From Rhodospirillaceae bacterium (GTDB taxonomy: Bacteria; Pseudomonadota; Alphaproteobacteria; UBA828), in NCBI GenBank assembly GCA_028819955.1, contig JAPPKP010000046.1, positions 1 to 6,003 of the forward strand: a stretch of 6,003 nucleotides of DNA, read 5' to 3'. This document shows positions 1 to 5,813 of this stretch, in pieces. Both the position numbers and the translations under genes were made by a program. The notes beneath the pieces were generated by a model. The model was not told the origin of the DNA and searched no databases. It was given only the letters and a program-made list of their open reading frames with translations. The stretch's first letter is position 1, and each line of letters starts with the position of its first letter.

Positions 1-683
1 GCATCGGCGCGCGCGCGGGCTTCGGCGACCTGCTGATCGGCGCCGGCGTGCTGATAGCCGAGGCCAACGGGCTCGAGGTCGAGCACACCTCGCACCTGCG
101 CGATCGCATGGTGGAGCTGATCAAGATCGTCGAGGGTTTCTATGCCTGCGGGGTCGCGAGCTCGGTCTACGGCGCGGCGGACGGCTCGGGCTGCGTGGAA
201 CCCGACCGCGTGTTCGCCAACATCGGCAAGCTGCTGCTGTCGACGCAGATCTACGACATGCACCGCATCGCCCACGAGGTCTCGGGCGGGCTGGTGGTGG
301 CCCTGCCGGGGCCGGACGAGGACCACAATCCGGCGACTGCCGGCACGCTCGCCGAGATGCTGAAGGGGCGGGAAGACCTGCCCTACGGCGAGCGCATGGA
401 GGTTGCGCGCCTGATCGAGGACCTGACCGCCTCCGGCACCGCCGGCTGGTACTCGGTCATTAGCCTGCATGGTGGCGGCTCGCCGCAGGCGACCGGGCTC
501 GAAATCTTCCGCAGCTACCCGCTGGAGGACAAGGTGGCGCTGGTGGAGAAGCTGCTCGACCGGGGCGTGCTCGCCGGCGAGAGCGGGGCGGTGAGCCGGG
601 ACCGCCAGCCGGGGCGGTGCTGCCCCATCGGCTGCAAGGAGCCGGCAGAGGCGCCGGCGCTGCCGAAACGCGTCGCAAACTGA
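1..683 (+). CDS. HpaB / 4-hydroxybutyryl-CoA dehydratase superfamily protein, C-terminal part (5' end outside window)
   Basis: The reading frame is open from the left edge (first full codon at 3) to TGA at 681-683, giving about 226 visible residues, so the N-terminal half is missing. The visible part resembles the C-terminal domain of the family that holds 4-hydroxyphenylacetate 3-hydroxylase (HpaB) and 4-hydroxybutyryl-CoA dehydratase (AbfD). Markers are GFGDLLIGAG near the edge, a GGLVVALPG segment, RLIEDLTASG and HGGGSPQATG. The family has an acyl-CoA-dehydrogenase fold, binds FAD and acts in the cytoplasm. Compared with clostridial AbfD as I remember it, the [4Fe-4S] ligand Cys299 is Ala (9-11), Lys300 is Arg (12-14) and Glu455 is Ile (459-461). 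A radical dehydratase therefore looks unlikely, and a flavin monooxygenase or other acyl-CoA enzyme is more plausible. A tail of about 30 residues with a CCPIGC motif follows the family domain. Family assignment is strong; the substrate is unknown. The NTF2-like pair follows directly. Confidence 0.85.
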   Translation, partial: IGARAGFGDLLIGAGVLIAEANGLEVEHTSHLRDRMVELIKIVEGFYACGVASSVYGAADGSGCVEPDRVFANIGKLLLSTQIYDMHRIAHEVSGGLVVALPGPDEDHNPATAGTLAEMLKGREDLPYGERMEVARLIEDLTASGTAGWYSVISLHGGGSPQATGLEIFRSYPLEDKVALVEKLLDRGVLAGESGAVSRDRQPGRCCPIGCKEPAEAPALPKRVAN

Positions 684-702
684 GCGATCACCCCAGACAA
701 AC

Positions 703-710
703 GGAGAGGA
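703..710 (+). promoter_or_regulatory. Ribosome binding site of the first NTF2-like gene
   Basis: GGAGAGGA lies 6 bases before the ATG at 717 and supports that start. It sits in the 33-base gap after the upstream stop. No promoter is evident in the gap, which favours co-transcription with the upstream enzyme gene. Confidence 0.75.
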
Positions 711-716
711 AAGAGC

Positions 717-1205
717 ATGTCCGTGGAGCAACGCCTTCAGCGCCTGGAAGATATCGAGGCAATCAAGCAGCTCATCGCCCGCTACATGACGGCGGCGGAC
801 AAGAACGGCGATCCAGAGTTGATGGCGCCCTGCTTCACCGAGGACGCGGTCTGGAACTGTGAGGGGATCGGACGCTGGGAGGGCCGGGACAGTATCGTCC
901 AGGGTCTGCACGAGACCTCCACCAAGGTGCTCTCGTGGGCGCTGCATTACGCAACCCAGCCGATCATCGAGGTGGCGGACGACGGCCAGAGCGCCACCGG
1001 CGAATACTACCTGTGGGAGCTCGCCAAGGCGGTGCAGGAGGACGGCAGCCCGGACCAGGACACCTGGATCGGCGGCTGGTACGAGTCGAAGTTCCGCAAG
1101 GAGGGCGACGACTGGAAGTTCAGCCACATCGAGCTGATCCTGAAGCTGCTGAGCCCGGCCAGTGCGCCGACGTGGGAGACGCCGATCCCGCCCTGGAAGG
1201 GATAG
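717..1205 (+). CDS. SnoaL/NTF2-like family protein, copy 1
   Basis: The product has 162 residues, a normal length for a single-domain NTF2-like (SnoaL_4 type) protein, with no signal peptide, so it is cytoplasmic. The N-terminus EDIEAIKQLIARY followed by FTEDAVW is the classic first helix and strand of this alpha+beta cone fold. Members include scytalone dehydratase, ketosteroid isomerase-like enzymes and polyketide cyclases, and also non-catalytic binding proteins. Candidate pocket residues, by analogy with scytalone dehydratase, are Tyr23, Asp28 and His77 (in ALHY); I cannot confirm their geometry. A WIGGWYES segment (117-124) and WKFSHIEL (133-140) form the late strands. The ATG at 717 has a good ribosome binding site. 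The next gene encodes a paralogue about 60% identical by hand alignment. It probably acts on a product or substrate of the preceding HpaB-type enzyme, but the reaction cannot be read from the sequence. Confidence 0.88.
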   Translation: MSVEQRLQRLEDIEAIKQLIARYMTAADKNGDPELMAPCFTEDAVWNCEGIGRWEGRDSIVQGLHETSTKVLSWALHYATQPIIEVADDGQSATGEYYLWELAKAVQEDGSPDQDTWIGGWYESKFRKEGDDWKFSHIELILKLLSPASAPTWETPIPPWKG

Positions 1206-1213
1206 TCGCGCGA

Positions 1214-1219
1214 GGGAGG
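1214..1219 (+). promoter_or_regulatory. Ribosome binding site fixing the GTG start of NTF2-like copy 2
   Basis: GGGAGG lies 5 bases before GTG at 1225. This GTG gives an N-terminus that aligns residue for residue with copy 1. The longer reading from an ATG at 1162 would overlap the end of copy 1 and add an arginine-rich leader absent from copy 1, so I reject it. Confidence 0.8.
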
Positions 1220-1224
1220 CGCCC

Positions 1225-1716
1225 GTGGGTATCGAAGAGCGGCTTCAGCGCCTCGAGGACATCGAGGCGATCAACCAGTTGATCGCGCGCTACGCGAAGG
1301 CGGTGGATCACAACGGCGACCCCGCGCTGGTCGAGCCGCTCTTCACCGAGGACGCGGTGTGGCACTGCGAGGGCATCGGCCACTGGGAGACGCGGGAAGG
1401 AATCATCCGCGACATCCGCCCCAACTGCACCACCTTCATGCCCTGGGCCATGCATTACATGACCCAGCCGACCGTGGAGGTGGCGGCGGACGGGCTGAGC
1501 GCGACCAGCAACCACTATCTGTGGGAGCTTGGCAAGGTGACGCCGGAGGGTGGCGGCCCAACCCGGGATACCTGGATCGGCGGCTGGTACGACTCGCAGT
1601 TGCGCAAGGAGGACGGCGCCTGGAAGTTCGCCCGCATCGACCTCACGCTCAAGCTCTTCAGCCCGGCGGACAGTCCATCGTGGCAGACCCGGATCGCGCC
1701 CTGGTCTCCCGGTTAG
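1225..1716 (+). CDS. SnoaL/NTF2-like family protein, copy 2 (tandem paralogue)
   Basis: The product has 163 residues from a GTG start, 19 bases after the stop of copy 1. It matches copy 1 over the whole length with at most one residue of length difference. By hand count about 98 of 162 positions are identical. Tyr23, Asp28 and His77 are kept, as are the FTEDAVW, CEGIG, YLWEL and DTWIGGWY blocks. The least conserved stretch is residues 57-74, where almost every position changes. In NTF2-like folds such variation near the cone opening could alter ligand choice, though I infer this from the fold and not from a model. No signal peptide is present. The pair may be an old tandem duplication now forming a heteromer or two steps of one pathway. 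The gene ends 33 bases from the end of the convergent SDR gene. Function is unproven beyond the family. Confidence 0.87.
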   Translation: MGIEERLQRLEDIEAINQLIARYAKAVDHNGDPALVEPLFTEDAVWHCEGIGHWETREGIIRDIRPNCTTFMPWAMHYMTQPTVEVAADGLSATSNHYLWELGKVTPEGGGPTRDTWIGGWYDSQLRKEDGAWKFARIDLTLKLFSPADSPSWQTRIAPWSPG

Positions 1717-1749
1717 CAGGCGGCTTCAGTCGGAGCCGGGTGCGGTGCG

Positions 1750-2514
1750 CTACTTCGGCGCCATCCGGAGTGCGCCGTCGAAGCGAATCACCGAGCCGTT
1801 CATGAAGGTGTTCTCCGCGATGTGCACGGCGAGCGCGGCGTACTCGTCGGCGCTGCCGAGGCGCTTCGGGTAGACCGTCGTCTCCAGCAGGGACTGCTTC
1901 ACCGGCTCGGAGAGGCCCGCCATCATCGGCGTGTCCATCAGCCCTGGCGCGATGCAGTTGACGCGGATTCCCTCGCGGGCAAGCTCGCGCGCCATCGGGA
2001 TCGTCATCGCCGCGACCCCGCCCTTCGACGCCGCGTAGTCGAGCTGGCCGATCTGGCCCTCGAAGGCCGCGACCGAGGCGGTGGTGACGATGCAGCCGCG
2101 CTCGTCGTCCTCCATCGGCTCCAGCGCGGCCATGTCGGCGGCGGCGAGGCGGCACGAGTTGATCGTGCCGATCAGGTTGACGCGGATCGCGCGCGTGAGC
2201 TTTTCCAGCGGGGCCGCGCTGCCGTCGCGCCCCACCAGCTTGGCGCCCGGCGCGATGCCGGCGCAGGCGACCATGATGCGCGCGGGCCCGAGCGCGTCGC
2301 GCACCTGGGCGACGGCGGCCTCGTGACTGGCCGCATCGACCACGTCGCAGACGGCCGCCGCGCCGCCGATCTCCGCCGCGACCTTCTGCGCCAGCTCCTC
2401 GTTCATGTCGAGGATGCCGACCTTGGCGCCGGCGGCGGCGAGGTGCCGCGCCGTCGCTTCGCCAAGCCCCGACGCGCCGCCGGTGACGATCGCCGTTTGC
2501 CCGCTGATGTTCAT
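1750..2514 (-). CDS. SDR-family dehydrogenase, HSD10-like (3-hydroxyacyl-CoA dehydrogenase type 2-like)
   Basis: The product has 254 residues, typical of a classical SDR. It shows the cofactor motif TGGASGLG (11-18), Asp36 at the end of the second strand (predicting NAD rather than NADP), and the tetrad Asn113, Ser147, Tyr160 and Lys164 (YAASK). Segments TASVAAFEGQIGQ (145-157), RVNCIAPGLMDTP (184-196), KRLGSADEYAAL and the ending VIRFDGALRMAPK closely resemble human HSD17B10 and its bacterial relatives. These oxidise 3-hydroxyacyl-CoA (including 2-methyl-3-hydroxybutyryl-CoA) and some hydroxysteroids with NAD. The usual NNAG/NCAG motif is ACAG (83-86), a mild deviation. The ATG at 2514 is preferred over the TTG at 2520 because AAGGGAG lies 6 bases ahead of the ATG. 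The transporter gene lies 77 bases upstream on the same strand. A role in fatty acid, branched-chain or ring catabolism is likely, but the substrate is open. Confidence 0.92.
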   Translation of the reverse strand: MNISGQTAIVTGGASGLGEATARHLAAAGAKVGILDMNEELAQKVAAEIGGAAAVCDVVDAASHEAAVAQVRDALGPARIMVACAGIAPGAKLVGRDGSAAPLEKLTRAIRVNLIGTINSCRLAAADMAALEPMEDDERGCIVTTASVAAFEGQIGQLDYAASKGGVAAMTIPMARELAREGIRVNCIAPGLMDTPMMAGLSEPVKQSLLETTVYPKRLGSADEYAALAVHIAENTFMNGSVIRFDGALRMAPK

Positions 2515-2520
2515 GTCCAA

Positions 2521-2527
2521 CTCCCTT
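2521..2527 (-). promoter_or_regulatory. Ribosome binding site fixing the SDR start
   Basis: Read on the - strand this is AAGGGAG, 6 bases before ATG at 2514. A TTG two codons upstream (2518-2520) would touch this site, so it is an unlikely start. Confidence 0.75.
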
Positions 2528-2591
2528 CGAATTCCGGGCGCTTACATAGCAAACCGCCGGTGCGCGCAAAAGACGCGGGGCGAGCGGCAGG

Positions 2592-3509
2592 CTACGGGCC
2601 GATGGCGCCGGGGCGGCGCTGGCCGAGGAGCGCTTCGCGGCGGGCGATGTAGACGGCGCTGGCCACGATGAAGACCGCGCCGACCCAGGTCCAGATGCCC
2701 GGAAACTCGCCGAAGGCGAACCAGCCGATCAGGACCGCGAAGGGGAGGCGGGTGAAGTCCAGCGGCACGATCGCCGTCGCCTCCATGATCGAGAGCGCCC
2801 GCGCCATGGAGAAGTGCGCGATCGTAAGCACGCAGCCGATACCGAGCAGCCAGCCGAGCTGCTCCATCGTCGGCATCTCCCACCACCAGAGGGCGGGACC
2901 GAGCGAGAGCGGGGTCATGATCAGGTTCATGTAGAAGACGATGGCTAAGGGCGATTCCGAGCGCGCGAGCAGGCGCACCAGTGCCATCGAGGTGGCGAAC
3001 ATCAGCGCCGCGAAGATTGCGAGCAGGCCGCCGACGGAGACAGTCTCCGCGCCCGGTTGCAAGACGATCAGGACGCCTGCGAATCCGACGACGGTGGCGA
3101 TCCAGCGGCGCGGGCCCACGCGCTCGCCCAGCATCAGGATGGCGACCGGGATCATCCAGAGCGAGACCGTAAAGTTCAGTGTGATCGCCTCCGCGAGCGG
3201 CGTGATCTGCAGCGCCGAGTACCAGGCCCACATGGCGAAGACGCCGATCACCGCGCGAACCGCGAAGAGCTTGAAGCGGGCCGGGTTGAAGGAGCCGAAG
3301 CCGATCCTGACCATGAAGGGCACCAGGATCAGGGTGCCGATGCCGTTGCGGATGAAGGCGATCTGAAACACCGAGACTTCGGCCGAGATGTGGCGGATCG
3401 CCGCCGACATGCCGGCGAAGCAGGCGCAGGTGAAGACCATCAGGAGCACGCCTTCCCAGGTGCGCCCGATGGCGGGGCCGCCCGCCCGTTCCGTCGGCTG
3501 CGTGCTCAT
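2592..3509 (-). CDS. DMT-superfamily transporter with two EamA domains
   Basis: The product has 305 residues, the usual length for ten-helix EamA (RhaT/YdcZ-like) transporters of the inner membrane. I count ten hydrophobic segments, with helices near 19-38, 46-66, 78-98, 103-127, 134-151, 158-180, 187-206, 217-236, 241-266 and 271-289. They form two EamA repeats, about 20-151 and 159-289. The first repeat ends helix 4 with LGER (127-130) and the second has the matching FGEF (265-268), a hallmark of the internal duplication. Family members export amino acids, nucleosides or other metabolites; the sequence does not reveal the cargo. The closing part has basic residues (ARREALLGQRRPG), consistent with a cytoplasmic C-terminus. 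The start ATG directly follows a strong hairpin, so translation may be structured. The SDR gene follows after 77 bases, and export or uptake of a pathway metabolite is possible but not shown. Confidence 0.92.
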   Translation of the reverse strand: MSTQPTERAGGPAIGRTWEGVLLMVFTCACFAGMSAAIRHISAEVSVFQIAFIRNGIGTLILVPFMVRIGFGSFNPARFKLFAVRAVIGVFAMWAWYSALQITPLAEAITLNFTVSLWMIPVAILMLGERVGPRRWIATVVGFAGVLIVLQPGAETVSVGGLLAIFAALMFATSMALVRLLARSESPLAIVFYMNLIMTPLSLGPALWWWEMPTMEQLGWLLGIGCVLTIAHFSMARALSIMEATAIVPLDFTRLPFAVLIGWFAFGEFPGIWTWVGAVFIVASAVYIARREALLGQRRPGAIGP

Positions 3510-3541
3510 GGCGGGCGGCCTGCTCCCCTACGCCGCCCGCC
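3510..3541 (-). promoter_or_regulatory. Hairpin at the transporter start with the Shine-Dalgarno sequence in its loop
   Basis: Read on the - strand, GGCGGGCGGC (3541-3532) is perfectly complementary to GCCGCCCGCC (3519-3510), with a 12-base loop. The loop contains AGGGGAG (3529-3523), the only good ribosome binding site for the transporter. The ATG starts on the first base after the stem. The linear distance from this site to the ATG is 13 bases, longer than usual, and folding would bring the two closer. The pairing is direct observation; a regulatory effect is inference. Confidence 0.6.
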
Positions 3542-3648
3542 TGGCGTCCCTCCGTTGCGAGAATGTCGGTGAGCGCAGGCGGCGGACTCGTTCTCTCACG
3601 CCACCATGCCACATCGGCCGGGCGCCCACAGCCCGACCGTCGCGTGGG

Positions 3649-4755
3649 TCAGTCGGACTGCCGCGTTGAGCTTATCGTCAGCATCAGTCCGCCGTCCTGC
3701 CGCTCCACCAAGGACTCGAAGGGATAGCCGGCCGCCCATGAAGGCGTATCGATTGTCCAGGACAGGCGCCGGCCGCTTTCGGTGGGTTCGGAGACGACCC
3801 GGCCACTTGCGACAGGCTCGTCGGGATCCATCAGGATGGAAAAGCGGCTGGCCGACTGCGGAGCCGGGCCGGTGAGCGGCAGGGGCTCGTCCAACGAGAT
3901 GACCATACGGTGCGTGCCCACGTCGTGGTGGTACCGCTCCAGAGCGCCGTTGCCATCTAGCTCGATGGTTATGCGGTCGTCGTAGCCTGGCAGGTCTGCG
4001 GCGAGAGCGACGCCCCCGTCCCGCGCTTCCGCAGCGAAGGAGAGATCAGCCGCGTCATCACTCAGACGTGCCTCGCCTGCCGTGAACCCCCACTCGCCGA
4101 AGGGAAAGACGACGATTTGAATGTCGGCGGCGTAGGCCGCAACGAACCGGTACGTCGCCTCGGGGTCGTCTCCCGCCCGGAAAGAGAAGTCTCGACCGTT
4201 GATCAACACCGTGTTGTGCCCGGTCCGGGCAGAGCGCTTCCGGTGAAACAGCATGACCACCCTCTCGGCACCGTGACCGGACTGATTCGTGAGGCCGGCG
4301 CCGGCCACTCCGAGCGGCACACCTTCCGCATCGATGGATATCTCGATCGGGGCGCCGTCGAGGCCGGTGAACGACACGTGCACGCCCTGTCCTTCGCCAG
4401 CCTCTCCGGTACGCCGATAGTCGATGTCCCGGAAATGAAAGTAATCGGTGCCTTCGGCGATCCATGGATTGTCCATGAAGTGGTGCTGGCGCTTTGCTCC
4501 CTCGCGCTCGGTGAAGAAGACCCAGACGAGCTTGTAGGGGTTGACGGGCGAGTCGATGGACATGACCTCGACAGCTTCGTAGGTCGGATGGCGGGGAAGC
4601 CACACGTACCAGTGATGATCGAAATATACGTGGTTGCTGATCAGTGGGATGGCCGGCGCGGCTGCGGCTGCACCGCCGCCTGTGGTGGTCGAGGTCACGC
4701 AGGCCAAGACCAGCACCGCGCCGGTCAGCAGCCGCGAGAGGGTTTGAACGAGCAT
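3649..4755 (-). CDS. Predicted secreted lipoprotein of unknown function
   Basis: I do not recognise this 368-residue protein. The N-terminus has a signal sequence: Arg8, a hydrophobic core at 9-18, then a lipobox-like VLAC with Cys19. Residue +2 is Val, not Asp, so outer-membrane sorting would be expected in a Gram-negative cell. A low-complexity linker rich in Thr, Gly and Ala (21-34) follows. The mature part looks beta-rich, with many alternating hydrophobic segments and frequent Asp, Gly and Pro turns. An aromatic and histidine-rich patch lies at 42-57 (FDHHWYVWLPRHP) and another at 90-108 (QHHFMDN, DYFHFRD). These could bind metal or a ligand, but I see no catalytic motif. The ATG at 4755 has GGAG 8 bases upstream. 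The gene sits 27 bases after the TPR-like gene and is probably the last gene of that operon. Signal peptidase I cleavage after the alanine run is an alternative to lipidation. Confidence 0.8.
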   Translation of the reverse strand: MLVQTLSRLLTGAVLVLACVTSTTTGGGAAAAAPAIPLISNHVYFDHHWYVWLPRHPTYEAVEVMSIDSPVNPYKLVWVFFTEREGAKRQHHFMDNPWIAEGTDYFHFRDIDYRRTGEAGEGQGVHVSFTGLDGAPIEISIDAEGVPLGVAGAGLTNQSGHGAERVVMLFHRKRSARTGHNTVLINGRDFSFRAGDDPEATYRFVAAYAADIQIVVFPFGEWGFTAGEARLSDDAADLSFAAEARDGGVALAADLPGYDDRITIELDGNGALERYHHDVGTHRMVISLDEPLPLTGPAPQSASRFSILMDPDEPVASGRVVSEPTESGRRLSWTIDTPSWAAGYPFESLVERQDGGLMLTISSTRQSD

Positions 4756-4782
4756 TTTTCCATCTCCAGAAGCCTTTTGGGT

Positions 4783-5490
4783 TCAGTCGCAGCCGAACCA
4801 GGTAAGTCGGGCGGTCGTCTCCGGGTTGTCGAGTTGCTTCCGAGCCATAAGCGAGTAGGGGGAGTCCGGGAGCTCATCGATCATGCGCTGCAGATAGACC
4901 CCCGCCTCCTCACGCCGCTCCAGCCGCCATAAGGCTTCGGCAAGCGCGCCCAGCAGCTCGCCGCGGGTGAACATCGAGAGGGAGTCGAATTCGGGCGACC
5001 GGATCTCGAGAATCTTCGTGTAGTCGCCGACAGCGGTCTCCAGGAACCTGGTGCGGGTCTCGGTATTCGGTATGTGCGGCGCGGAACACAGCATGACCGC
5101 CGCTCGCGGAATCAGCGTTTGCAGGCTGTCAGGCGCAAGCGAAACGGCACGATCCATTTGCGCCACGCCCTTGGCGAATAACGCCCGTCCCGTTCCACTG
5201 TCTCCGCTGCGAAAACGATCGCGAGACTGGAAAATCCAGCCCGACGCCTGCCAGACCAGGGCGCCTGTATGGTCCGGGTCCGCCTTCAGCGTCTCTTCCA
5301 CGAGCGCCATGCCGCGCTCTAGCGACTCCTGGTTGCCGGCGAAGCCCGCGGAGAAGAGCTCCCGGGCGGTCTCGTTGAAGCCCTCCGGCTCGTCGGCAGC
5401 GGTCGGTGTGGCCAGCAGCAGTGTCAGCAGCAGCGCAACCAAGCCGAGAATGCGCGCCTTCCGGCGCCGATACGTCGTCGATAGTTCCAT
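4783..5490 (-). CDS. Secreted TPR-like repeat protein
   Basis: The product has 235 residues from ATG at 5490. An N-terminal signal peptide is clear: basic RRRKAR (8-13), a leucine-rich core (14-27), and a likely cleavage near TPTAA. The mature chain is almost all helical and shows tetratricopeptide-like pairs. Examples are ALVEETLKADPDHTGALVWQ, VAQMDRAVSLAPDSLQTL and a C-terminal pair LAEALWRLERREEAGVYLQRM ending in ELPDSPYS. TPR proteins in the periplasm act as scaffolds for protein contacts, so this one may partner the adjacent lipoprotein. The chain ends TWFGCD with a near-terminal Cys. A longer reading that starts at 5853 would run through the regulator gene in another frame and is rejected. 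The gene follows the regulator after 17 bases. The exact family and role are unknown. Confidence 0.82.
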   Translation of the reverse strand: MELSTTYRRRKARILGLVALLLTLLLATPTAADEPEGFNETARELFSAGFAGNQESLERGMALVEETLKADPDHTGALVWQASGWIFQSRDRFRSGDSGTGRALFAKGVAQMDRAVSLAPDSLQTLIPRAAVMLCSAPHIPNTETRTRFLETAVGDYTKILEIRSPEFDSLSMFTRGELLGALAEALWRLERREEAGVYLQRMIDELPDSPYSLMARKQLDNPETTARLTWFGCD

Positions 5491-5493
5491 CTT

Positions 5494-5502
5494 CCCCTCC
5501 CT
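5494..5502 (-). promoter_or_regulatory. Ribosome binding site fixing the TPR-like gene start
   Basis: Read on the - strand this is AGGGAGGGG; its GGAGG core lies 5 bases before ATG at 5490. It is one of the strongest Shine-Dalgarno matches in the window and sets the start just ahead of the signal peptide. Confidence 0.8.
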
Positions 5503-5507
5503 ATGGT

Positions 5508-5813
5508 TCAGGCGCCGGCGCCTTCGCCCTCCAGAATGTCGCGCAGGTAGGCGACATGGTTCTGGAAGGCGCGCCGCCCCGGCGCGGTCATGCGGACACG
5601 CGTTCGCGGCCGCTTGCCCACAAAATCCTTCACGACGGTCACGTAGCCCGACTTCTCTAGGGTCGTGAGGTGGGATCCGAGATTGCCGTCGGTGGCGCCG
5701 GTGATCGACTTGAGCCGGACGAATTCCAGCATCTCGCGGCGGGGCAGGGCGTTCAGCGCCGACATGATCTTGAGTCGCGTCGACTGGTGAACGATCTCGT
5801 CGGGTGCGCTCAT
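5508..5813 (-). CDS. Small winged-helix transcriptional regulator (HTH_27 / MarR-ArsR-like)
   Basis: The product has 101 residues, little more than one winged-helix DNA-binding domain. An N-terminal helix (STRLKIMSALNALPRREML, 11-29) leads into the HTH. The recognition helix lies around 41-57 (TDGNLGSHLTTLEKSGY), followed by a beta wing with VVKDFVGKRPRTRVRMT (60-76) and a C-terminal helix. The phrase L..HL..LEKSGYV and the basic wing are typical of the PF13601 (HTH_27) group of small cytoplasmic repressors. I see no metal-binding cysteine set, so an ArsR-type metal sensor is unlikely. The ATG at 5813 overlaps the stop of the upstream membrane-protein gene by one base (TGATG), and no good separate ribosome binding site is present, so translational coupling is likely. 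It probably regulates its own operon, including the membrane, TPR-like and lipoprotein genes. A longer reading from 5969 would overlap the membrane-protein frame and is rejected. Confidence 0.85.
   Translation of the reverse strand: MSAPDEIVHQSTRLKIMSALNALPRREMLEFVRLKSITGATDGNLGSHLTTLEKSGYVTVVKDFVGKRPRTRVRMTAPGRRAFQNHVAYLRDILEGEGAGA
5510..5523. repeat. Perfect 14-bp GC palindrome at the end of the regulator gene
   Basis: AGGCGCCGGCGCCT is its own reverse complement. It covers the last codons of the regulator (Gly-Ala-Gly-Ala) and the first base of its stop codon, 19 bases before the TPR-like start. It could be an operator for a dimeric regulator or just a by-product of GC-rich Gly/Ala codons. 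I cannot tell which from sequence alone. Confidence 0.4.

Noticed and set aside
1708..1740. Possible bidirectional terminator between the convergent NTF2-like and SDR genes (CCCGGTT paired with AGCCGGG, one G-U pair).
   Set aside because: The loop is 19 bases and no T-run follows on either strand, so it is too weak to call.
2528..2591. Promoter for the SDR gene in the gap after the transporter (TATGTA near 2540 on the - strand).
   Set aside because: Only about half the bases match a sigma-70 -10 element and the -35 candidate is poor; read-through from the transporter is as likely.
1658..2652. Long open frames on both strands overlapping the SDR gene.
   Set aside because: They are arginine-, alanine- and glycine-rich shadow frames typical of GC-rich DNA and have no recognisable domain; the SDR frame explains the region.
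3542..3648. Small gene, promoter or terminator in the gap between lipoprotein and transporter, including a 5-bp CGGGC/GCCCG stem at 3619-3635.
   Set aside because: No supported reading frame, no T-run after the stem and no convincing -35/-10 pair.
1081..4500. A base-composition boundary suggesting acquired DNA in the right part.
   Set aside because: Hand counts of single 60-base lines gave 47 G+C at 2221-2280, 34 at 4441-4500 and 35 at 1081-1140; the NTF2-like genes are as low as the lipoprotein gene, so there is no clean boundary.
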